Shown here: positions 37,260 to 42,028 of the stretch, in pieces
Numbering within the stretch: position 1 is the stretch's first letter
How the letters are laid out: every line of letters starts with the position of its first letter
IMG/VR virus record: IMGVR_UViG_3300029914_000060
Span: 1-42,028 of that record
Origin: a virus
DNA: 42,028 bases
Direction: 5' to 3' (one strand)
Made by a program: the position numbers and the translations under genes
The notes under the pieces: generated by a model
Told to the model about the DNA's origin: nothing
The model's input: the letters and a program-made list of their open reading frames with translations, nothing else
The model's database searches: none

Positions 37260-37471
37260 GCCTTCCGATATTTATCATTTCTCCGTAACTGCCATTCTCC
37301 AATTCCGATTGTTTCTATACAATATTTGTCAGGATCACTCCATGCGTATGGGTCATAGCAACTGCAAGATAGCGCCTCAAGAGTCTGCGCGCATACTGGG
37401 AAGCACATTAAATCATGCCCTACCACTTTTATTTTTCCAGAATAAAATCCGTTCTTGTTATTCGTCCTCAT
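37247..37471 (-). CDS. Hypothetical cysteine-containing protein (74 aa)
   Basis: ATG 37471 (MRTNNKNGFYSGKIKVVGHD), AAGGAACGGTG upstream, overlapping the end of the Lar-like gene by 14 bases. Contains MCFPVCAQTLEALSCSCYDP, four or five cysteines that could bind metal. Ends RKAHNV in site I. The longer frame from 37522 is a shadow. Function unknown. Confidence 0.65.
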   Translation of the reverse strand: MRTNNKNGFYSGKIKVVGHDLMCFPVCAQTLEALSCSCYDPYAWSDPDKYCIETIGIGEWQLRRNDKYRKAHNV

Positions 37472-37796
37472 CACCGTTCCTTTTATTCCAAATCTCGGAA
37501 AGAGAAATATGCGGGTCATCACCGGCCTCGAATCTTAATTGGGTGGTAATTCTACATTCCGCGTTAGAGCATTCTATAAACCATCCGCCAACACTGGTAT
37601 CAATTAGCGGGTCGCCTTCGATCATATCGAAAAACGCATTACTTCCGCAACAAGGGCACGGCTTTAGCGTTGTATCATTTTCATCGTTCATTGCGGCGAG
37701 TTCTGCTACCTTGTCTGTCCGCCATTGTAACGCATGTCGTAATTCTCTCCGTAGTTCCACTATATTCAATAAGTCGACTTCATCAGGCTCTAGCAT
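37458..37796 (-). CDS. Lar-like restriction-alleviation protein (112 aa)
   Basis: ATG 37796 (MLEPDEVDLLNIVELRRELR) with AAAGGAG upstream. The second half, LKPCPCCGSNAFFDMIEGDP and then WFIECSNAEC, is the zinc-ribbon signature of Lar-type proteins, which in lambda-family prophages reduce host type I restriction. The N-terminal 50 residues are helical. The shared cassette leader GGAACTACGGAGAGA lies inside the coding region near 37745-37759, hinting at a past fusion of two units. Antirestriction is inferred from family and from the neighbouring methyltransferase. Confidence 0.7.
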   Translation of the reverse strand: MLEPDEVDLLNIVELRRELRHALQWRTDKVAELAAMNDENDTTLKPCPCCGSNAFFDMIEGDPLIDTSVGGWFIECSNAECRITTQLRFEAGDDPHISLSEIWNKRNGDEDE

Positions 37797-37797
37797 T

Positions 37798-38007
37798 CTA
37801 ATCTCCTTTACTTGTAGTTTTAGCACCTTGAATTCTCCCATACTCGAAGTATCGGGTAACCTCTCCTGCTACAAGATGCCCCGTTGATCTGGCGTGGCTA
37901 GCGGCTTGCCTTCTCGCTGTCTTGTAGTCTTGAAATTCTTTTCCGCAAACCGTGCAAGCCGCAATCACGCCCAAAACCAACCCGGTACGCTGACTTTTAA
38001 CTTTCAT
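37798..38007 (-). CDS. C2H2-type zinc-finger protein (69 aa)
   Basis: Starts MKVKSQRTGLVLGVIAACTV with AAGGAGAACGGGAA upstream. CTVCGKEFQDYKTARRQAAS then HARSTGH gives a single C-x2-C...H-x5-H finger, with a basic tail. Unusual for phages but seen in small DNA-binding proteins. Directly precedes the Lar-like gene. Confidence 0.65.
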   Translation of the reverse strand: MKVKSQRTGLVLGVIAACTVCGKEFQDYKTARRQAASHARSTGHLVAGEVTRYFEYGRIQGAKTTSKGD

Positions 38008-38018
38008 TTCCCGTTCTC

Positions 38019-38083
38019 CTTAGCGGATTATTGGCCAGGTGTGTTTGATGTTTAGTACACCTGACCTCTACTTTACGTTGTGC
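38019..38083 (+). repeat. attC-like site J (degenerate)
   Basis: CTTAGC, ATTGGCCAGGTGTG, loop, ACACCTGACCTCTACTTTAC and core GTTGTGC (38077-38083). The arms CAGGTGT/ACACCTG are perfect, but the left core is altered. Confidence 0.55.
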
Positions 38084-38084
38084 G

Positions 38085-38189
38085 TCATTCCGCAAATCCA
38101 TTAGTTTTTAAAGTGCCGCGCTTATCGCCAGCATCAATTGCTCTGGCAGCGTCGGCTATTGCCACTGGTAGCCCCGGCGTGCCGCTCAC
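38085..38189 (-). pseudogene. Truncated cassette-gene remnant (34 codons)
   Basis: From a GTG the frame reads SGTPGLPVAIADAARAIDAG and ends TNGFAE, protein-like, with no ribosome site and its 5' part overlapping an attC-like arm. It ends just before core GTTGTGC of site J, where intact cassette genes end. Probably the 3' tail of a gene lost by recombination. Confidence 0.4.
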
Positions 38190-38202
38190 TTTTACGTTAT
38201 GC
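38150..38202 (+). repeat. attC-like half site K
   Basis: GCCCCGGCGTGCCGCTCACTTTTAC ends in core GTTATGC (38196-38202). The matching left arm and core cannot be recognised with confidence. Lies between two gene remnants. Confidence 0.4.
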
Positions 38203-38265
38203 CCCTTCGGGCGGTTTCAGTTTGTGCCGCTCTTTTAAAGCCTCTTCGATACATTCCAGCGGGAC
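38197..38265 (-). pseudogene. Truncated cassette-gene remnant (22 codons)
   Basis: Reads VPLECIEEALKERHKLKPPE then GA and a stop in core GTTATGC of half site K. An in-frame TAG two codons upstream (38269-38271) and the lack of a start show that the 5' part is missing. Looks like a surviving 3' end of a former cassette gene. Confidence 0.4.
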
Positions 38266-38298
38266 TGGCTACGCCGGCCCCTTAGCTAAACGTTAGCC
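38244..38298 (+). repeat. attC-like site L (left core degenerate)
   Basis: ATTCCAGCGGGACTGGC, TAC, GCCGGCCCCTTAGCTAAAC and core GTTAGCC (38292-38298). The stop of the minus-strand gene at 38293 is inside the core. This is the last such site before the methyltransferase gene. Confidence 0.6.
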
Positions 38299-38433
38299 GA
38301 CAAGCACCCAGTTCATACACTCAGTTTTTCCGGTGATATGCTTTTCTCGCCGGGGGTCTCCAATTTTCATGGGTGCCATACAATACCAGCCGTTGGCTGA
38401 TCTCATTGGGTAGGCGCAGTTATGGCAAATCAT
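38293..38433 (-). CDS. Small zinc-binding protein (46 aa)
   Basis: ATG 38433 (MICHNCAYPMRSANGWYCMA) overlaps the methyltransferase stop (ATGA). CHNC, then YC and a late EC suggest a four-Cys metal site; it resembles the tail of the protein at 35523. The stop TAA lies in core GTTAGCC of site L. It may belong to the last cassette or to the methyltransferase operon. Function unknown. Confidence 0.65.
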   Translation of the reverse strand: MICHNCAYPMRSANGWYCMAPMKIGDPRREKHITGKTECMNWVLVG

Positions 38434-39467
38434 GCTAATCCCGCTCTCCGAGCAAGCAGCACAAAAGCAATTGCTGCCTGTTCCGGAACAACTCCGTTGC
38501 CGACGCACTTGAGGCGCTCTTTTTGGTTGCCGAAGTCCAGTCCAGCGGCATCCCCATCAGCCATTCTGAAAAGTACGGATTGAGCCTCTTTGTATGCAAT
38601 CTGGGCGACATGTTGACCTTCAATGCTGAGAGCAGGGCTTCGCCATGGTTCTGAGGCGATGATGTCGCCCCATCGCGTGTCGCTTGGGCCAGGGGCGAAA
38701 AGTGGTATGCAGCACCGATCAAACCCACTTGATTGCTGTTTTTCGTTACTTTGTGACCATCGTCTGCCGCCATTGGTGGCGGCCAGTTGTGCGCCTGTGA
38801 GTTCAGGTCTATCGTGTAGCCCTGTTCCAGTTTCCGTTGATAGTTCCCGCTCTCCGATGAGTCTGGATTCTTCGAATCTCGCGCTTGAGGGGTCGCCCAG
38901 TCTCTCTCTCCACGCAATGCAGAACCATCTTGCTCTGCCGTGGCTGGCACCCACATCGGACGCTGAAATAGTGATCCATTCCGCGTCCCACCCGCAGTCG
39001 GCCAATTCTCCCACGACGCGGGCGGCGGCTCTTTCGTCAAGTTCGCCTTCCGTTTCGTCCATAACGGTGGCGGTGGCAGAAGCGATGCCTGCGACGTTCT
39101 CCAAAAAAATGAGCCTCGCACCGCTATCGGTTGCGATTCTGACAACCTCAAAGAAAAGGCCGCTGCGTTTTCCGTCAAGGCCAGCGCGCCGTCCGGCGAC
39201 CGATAAGTCTTGGCATGGGAATCCTGCAACGATGCAATCCACTTTCCCACGCCAAGCTCTTGCGTCGAAGGTGGTAACATCGGCCCAGATAGGCGCTTCG
39301 TCCAGGCTTCCCTCTTCCATGCGCGCAACCAGAACTGAGGCCGCGTAAGCTTCCCGCTCAACGTAGCAACAAGAGCGATGCCGGATGCCCAAATATTCAA
39401 GTCCGCCACGGAATCCCTCTCCAAGCATTCCTGTTCCGGCAAACAATTCAATGGAATGTAGAGCCAC
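38430..39467 (-). CDS. dcm: DNA (cytosine-5) methyltransferase
   Basis: From GTG 39467 the protein has 345 residues and the ordered C5-methylase motifs: SIELFAGTGMLGEGF (motif I, residues 5-19, AdoMet binding), AGFPCQDLSVAGRR with catalytic Cys85 (motif IV), FLENVAG at 121-127 (motif VI), SHGRARWFCIA (motif VIII region) and VGNGVVPEQAA (motif X). It would methylate cytosines in a specific site, probably to evade host restriction. Start is uncertain: GTG 39476 or 39467, neither with a well-spaced ribosome site. A second long frame on the same strand covers the whole gene (see the entry ending 39469). Confidence 0.88.
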   Translation of the reverse strand: MALHSIELFAGTGMLGEGFRGGLEYLGIRHRSCCYVEREAYAASVLVARMEEGSLDEAPIWADVTTFDARAWRGKVDCIVAGFPCQDLSVAGRRAGLDGKRSGLFFEVVRIATDSGARLIFLENVAGIASATATVMDETEGELDERAAARVVGELADCGWDAEWITISASDVGASHGRARWFCIAWRERLGDPSSARFEESRLIGERELSTETGTGLHDRPELTGAQLAATNGGRRWSQSNEKQQSSGFDRCCIPLFAPGPSDTRWGDIIASEPWRSPALSIEGQHVAQIAYKEAQSVLFRMADGDAAGLDFGNQKERLKCVGNGVVPEQAAIAFVLLARRAGLA

Positions 39468-39469
39468 AT
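38435..39469 (-). CDS. Overlapping long ORF in another frame of the methyltransferase gene
   Basis: A 344-codon frame on the same strand starts at ATG 39469 (MWLYIPLNCLPEQECLERDS), sharing one base with the previous stop (TGATG) and with GAGAG nine bases upstream, a better start than that of the methyltransferase. Its sequence is protein-like: NWPTAGGTRNGSLFQRPMWV, DWATPQARDSKN and, near the end, RLNPYFSEWLMGMPLDWT. From memory these match a phage protein family often seen with cytosine methyltransferases. Either both frames are translated, or this one reflects database over-prediction of such shadows; sequence alone cannot settle it. Confidence 0.4.
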   Translation of the reverse strand: MWLYIPLNCLPEQECLERDSVADLNIWASGIALVATLSGKLTRPQFWLRAWKREAWTKRLSGPMLPPSTQELGVGKWIASLQDSHAKTYRSPDGALALTENAAAFSLRLSESQPIAVRGSFFWRTSQASLLPPPPLWTKRKANLTKEPPPASWENWPTAGGTRNGSLFQRPMWVPATAEQDGSALRGERDWATPQARDSKNPDSSESGNYQRKLEQGYTIDLNSQAHNWPPPMAADDGHKVTKNSNQVGLIGAAYHFSPLAQATRDGATSSPQNHGEALLSALKVNMSPRLHTKRLNPYFSEWLMGMPLDWTSATKKSASSASATELFRNRQQLLLCCLLGERD

Positions 39470-39642
39470 CACACACCACTCTCGCCATACAAAACCGATT
39501 TGCGATCCCCGGCCAGATCACCGGCGATGTAATGCAGCGCCTCAACGTAAATGCGCCTATGGTTAAAATCAACCTCGTCAAGTTCATCGGCAAGAAGTGC
39601 GAGTGCGCAGGCGATTTGATATTTTTTGGCTTCGGTTGTCAT
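39469..39642 (-). CDS. Small hypothetical protein (57 aa)
   Basis: Starts MTTEAKKYQIACALALLADE, AGGAGGGATATAA upstream, overlapping the DnaB stop by ATGA. Helical, slightly acidic. Its stop overlaps the ATG of the frame at 38435 by one base (TGATG), a classic reinitiation junction. Family not recognised. Confidence 0.65.
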   Translation of the reverse strand: MTTEAKKYQIACALALLADELDEVDFNHRRIYVEALHYIAGDLAGDRKSVLYGESGV

Positions 39643-40994
39643 TTATATCCCTCCTGATGTTTATTGGATTTCACATCCCAATCCGGCAATGCTCCGCTGA
39701 AATTCTCGAAGCGTACCTGACTTCCGATGTAAGTTGCCCCTATTCGTCCCAATGCTCCTTGCCGATTTTTTGCTATGTGAATGTCGGCATAGTTTTTCCA
39801 ATTTGTTTCAGGGTTGTCCGCCTCTTCGCGGTGAATAAAAATCACCACATCCGCATCTTGTTCGACGCTTGAGCTGTCTCGCAAATCAGACAGCTTCGGC
39901 TTTCGTGAGTTATCCGTTTTGCGCGAGAGTTGCGATAACAGCAAAATTGCTATGTTCAGCTCCTTGGCAAGCGCTTTAATGCTTCTTGTAATTTCCTCAA
40001 TTTGGCTGTGGCGTTTATCTCCGTCCTCACCACCCATTAGCTGGAGGTAATCCAGCACCAGCAAATCCAAACCGTGCTTGCGCTTATGGCGGCGGGCGAA
40101 TGTGGCTACTTGATAAAAACTCAACCCAGAACGATCAAGGATGTGCAAAGGCATCTCGTAAAACTTTCCGCTTGCAGCAGTAACTCCTTCCCATTCGGCG
40201 GAATTCATTTTTCCTGTTAGCAAATTGCCGAGGTAAATCCGCCCCACAGAAGCCAGAGCGCGGTCAGCAAGCTCGCTGGCGACCATTTCCATGCTCAGGT
40301 AGAGCACACCATAACCCTCCTGCGCTGCCGTAATGGCGTAGCACATACTAGCCGCCGTCTTGCCCATGCCAGGGCGTCCTGCGATCACAATTGACTGCCC
40401 ACGCTGCCACCCACCGTTCAGGATGGAGTCAAGGTCAGTGAGTCCTGTAGGAATTCCCTTGCGGTCATTTTGTAAGCGTTTTTCTAGAACATTGAAGTGT
40501 TCGTCTATTACATCACGGATGCTGCGCGGATCATCGGTGCGAACCCCTTCTGTAATCTCCAGTAGAGCGGCCTGAGTTCGATCCATAGCAAGTGAAATAT
40601 CACCCTTTGCAGATACAAGCTCGTTAAGTTCGTTCGCTACGGACATGATCTGTCTGCGTGTGAAGTGTTCGCGCACCGTTTTTGCGTGAAGGGAAATATT
40701 CGCGCTGCTGTAGCAATTTGATGCAACATCCCCGATGTAGGCCAAACCACCAGCCTGCTCAAGCTTTTTGTTGACCTCAAGCATTTCAGCAACTGTAATC
40801 GAATCCCATGTCTTCCCGGCTTCTGCCTGCTTGCGGATAGCACGGAAAATTAAGCGGTGCGCTTCGGAAAAGAAAGCGGCCTCTGATAGTTCACCAATGC
40901 GGTCTATAGCTCCGTTGTCGATGAGCAGCGCTCCAAGGATGCTTTGCTCAGATTCACGGCTGTGAAGGGTGAAGTTTTCTGTCTTGGCGTTCAT
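39639..40994 (-). CDS. dnaB: Replicative DNA helicase, DnaB-like
   Basis: A full-length 451-residue DnaB-family protein. The N-terminal domain (SEQSILGALLIDNGAIDRIG) mediates ring assembly and primase contact; the C-terminal RecA-like motor has Walker A GRPGMGKT at 206-213, Walker B LLVLDYLQLM and the arginine/glutamine region LSQLSRKTDNSRKPKLSDLR. It unwinds DNA at the phage fork. It is coupled to the initiator-like gene before it by an ATGA overlap. No primase gene is seen in the window, so host primase is probably used. Confidence 0.93.
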   Translation of the reverse strand: MNAKTENFTLHSRESEQSILGALLIDNGAIDRIGELSEAAFFSEAHRLIFRAIRKQAEAGKTWDSITVAEMLEVNKKLEQAGGLAYIGDVASNCYSSANISLHAKTVREHFTRRQIMSVANELNELVSAKGDISLAMDRTQAALLEITEGVRTDDPRSIRDVIDEHFNVLEKRLQNDRKGIPTGLTDLDSILNGGWQRGQSIVIAGRPGMGKTAASMCYAITAAQEGYGVLYLSMEMVASELADRALASVGRIYLGNLLTGKMNSAEWEGVTAASGKFYEMPLHILDRSGLSFYQVATFARRHKRKHGLDLLVLDYLQLMGGEDGDKRHSQIEEITRSIKALAKELNIAILLLSQLSRKTDNSRKPKLSDLRDSSSVEQDADVVIFIHREEADNPETNWKNYADIHIAKNRQGALGRIGATYIGSQVRFENFSGALPDWDVKSNKHQEGYK

Positions 40995-42028
40995 GCTGTC
41001 ACCGCACTAATTTCAGCTTCGAGCTGTTTTCCTTTTGCGGTCAAAAAATATTCCCCTTCGCGGTTTATGTTCCAGACGTTAAGCCAGTCTGGATTTTTGC
41101 AATAATTCATGAAAACGGCACGCCAGTCTTTGTATTTTTTTGGCTTCTTTTTCGCATCCAGCCAATCCCGGCGCTTAAAAGCGTTCCAGCCAACAAACAT
41201 GATTTCGTCTGGAATATTTACTGATTGTGCCCATTTGAAAACAGGATCGTCCTTAGGGATCGGAAGCTCTCCCTTTAATTCGCAGTCTTTCAAGAATTCA
41301 TCAAAAGTGAGTTCTGGAGAGGATTCAACAGATGTTTTTTTATTATCTTTATCTTTATCTTTATCTTTATCTTTATCTTTATCTTTATCTTTATCTTTAT
41401 CTTTATCTTTCGTAGCTACCGTAGACAACGACTTTTCTACGGTAGCTACTACGGTCGCAGTGAACATTGCCTCAGGAAGCTCAGAGATCAGCGCAAGCAT
41501 TGCGGTGTAGTCCTCCACCTCCTTGCTATTCAAGGCCTCTATCACTCGCGAAAGTGCCTCCGTGTACTTGAACCACTCGCCTCGGACCCTTGAGGCGGAA
41601 AAGAGTTTGTGGACCTCAACCTCAGACCTCATGTCGGTCTTTACTGAAGCCAGCAGTTCGTATTTCCCCCCGGCGGCGGTCTGCAAGTCCTTCAGACGAG
41701 ACCATGGATTGCGGCTGACACCAATCTTCACGAGACCAGTGCTACGGCAGACTACGTAGTAAACGTAGTTGCTACCGTAGCCCTTGCTATTGCCATCTCC
41801 ACCTGTTTCAATAGCGGGTTGCCGTTCTTGCCAGCCAGACAGCCGCTGGCCGTCGAGTACGCGGCCCTGCATCGATTCCAAAATGGCGCGGATGTCCTGA
41901 TCCTCAACATCAAGCGCGCTAGCCAAGTCTTCGGAGGACATCGAGAACGTGCCTCGATCCTTGCTCTGAGATGCGTCAACGAGCAGGTGCAGGTAAACAG
42001 CCTTCACTGTGCTGATTGACTGCTTGGA
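40991..42028 (-). CDS. Initiator-like replication protein with GIY-YIG/T5orf172-like insertion (5' end off window)
   Basis: The frame is open to the right edge; a GTG at 42007 has no ribosome site, so the true start is probably outside. Counting from 42007, residues 1-60 form a winged-helix-like region (FSMSSEDLASALDVEDQDIR). Residues 80-150 match the T5orf172/MUG113 GIY-YIG-like domain (YVYYVVCRSTGLVKIGVSRN, RLKDLQ, RGEWF). Then comes a (Lys-Asp)11 linker, and the C-terminal part KKPKKYKDWRAVFMNYCKNP resembles the end of phage replication initiators that load DnaB. It lies directly before dnaB, coupled by ATGA. Initiator role inferred; the nuclease domain in such a protein is unusual. Confidence 0.7.
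   Translation of the reverse strand, partial: SKQSISTVKAVYLHLLVDASQSKDRGTFSMSSEDLASALDVEDQDIRAILESMQGRVLDGQRLSGWQERQPAIETGGDGNSKGYGSNYVYYVVCRSTGLVKIGVSRNPWSRLKDLQTAAGGKYELLASVKTDMRSEVEVHKLFSASRVRGEWFKYTEALSRVIEALNSKEVEDYTAMLALISELPEAMFTATVVATVEKSLSTVATKDKDKDKDKDKDKDKDKDKDKDNKKTSVESSPELTFDEFLKDCELKGELPIPKDDPVFKWAQSVNIPDEIMFVGWNAFKRRDWLDAKKKPKKYKDWRAVFMNYCKNPDWLNVWNINREGEYFLTAKGKQLEAEISAVTA
41345..41410 (-). repeat. Hexanucleotide microsatellite coding (Lys-Asp)11
   Basis: Eleven perfect copies of ATCTTT on the plus strand (AAAGAT on the coding strand) give a Lys-Asp linker in the initiator-like protein. The unit is a multiple of three, so slippage would change linker length without frameshift. 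Confidence 0.9.
41412..41449. repeat. 14-bp perfect inverted repeat inside the initiator gene
   Basis: GTAGCTACCGTAGA (41412-41425) and TCTACGGTAGCTAC (41436-41449) are exact reverse complements with a 10-base spacer, next to the hexamer repeat. A related GCTACCGTAGC occurs near 41771-41781. Such repeats inside an initiator gene recall the lambda O origin. Confidence 0.75.

Noticed and set aside
293-38298. Interpreting the attC-like sites as a CRISPR array or as plain terminators
   Set aside because: Spacing is gene-sized and irregular, there are no spacer-length intervals or cas genes, and the conserved core heptamers at both ends are not explained by terminators, although the hairpins could also stop transcription.
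38623-39348. 241-codon plus-strand frame antisense to the methyltransferase
   Set aside because: It is Ser/Pro/Ala-rich as expected for an antisense shadow and has no ribosome site; unlike the same-strand second frame it shows no recognisable pattern.
35122-42028. Integron integrase or attI site
   Set aside because: No tyrosine recombinase of any kind was found among the frames on either strand, so the array, if real, has no integrase within the window.

Overview
The window looks like most or all of the genome of a tailed, podovirus-like bacteriophage infecting a member of the Pseudomonadota. The evidence is a plus-strand late module in phage order (packaging, portal, scaffold, capsid, connector, fibre, ejection proteins, tailspike, lysis), a minus-strand early module (DnaB-type helicase, initiator-like protein, RecE-like exonuclease, RecA-fold ATPase, DUF1064-type nuclease), dense overlapping genes and no bacterial housekeeping genes. 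No integrase, excisionase or repressor of lysogeny was recognised. The outermost reading frames at both edges are minus-strand and open, so the molecule could be circular (about 42 kb) with the two early arms joined across the ends. That is an inference.

Layout. 1-5645 (minus): recombination and small accessory genes, with attC-like sites at 293-1293. 5646-7265: divergent control region with a leftward promoter, three DnaA-box-like sites, an attenuator-like RNA, one small gene (6038-6277) and about 900 bases without genes. 7266-7894: small rightward genes including a winged-helix protein. 7895-9166: a TnpB element with a 44-residue ribbon-helix-helix protein, a TnpB-like protein lacking the usual RuvC-II glutamate, and a 3' hairpin typical of guide-RNA scaffolds, running into the small gene before the large terminase. 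9340-29902: packaging, head, connector and ejection genes, with a promoter/micro-ORF/terminator unit at 14403-14582. 29906-33265: 1119-residue tailspike, AT-richer than its surroundings. 33304-35109: lysis region with a 3-TM holin and a small protein with a YkuD/Tlde1-like His/Ser-Gly-Cys pattern. 35122-42028 (minus): initiator-like protein, DnaB, cytosine methyltransferase, then a run of small genes.

The most unusual feature is that small minus-strand genes at 35161-38298 and 263-1293 are separated by sites closely resembling integron attC recombination sites (RYYYAAC ... palindromic arms ... GTTRRRY). About seven are full or near-full and five are half or degenerate. Stop codons lie in or beside the core sites and several genes share a leader (GTTAGAC-n-ACTACGGAG-n-ATG). 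This resembles an integron cassette array without an integrase inside the phage early operon. By the extra-base rule the sites all point one way and the genes the other, opposite to ordinary cassettes. Cargo includes a Lar-like antirestriction protein, zinc-ribbon proteins and a 2-oxoglutarate-oxygenase-like protein, next to a Dcm methyltransferase.

A second notable signal is the methyltransferase gene itself: a second frame on the same strand is open over the same kilobase and looks protein-like.
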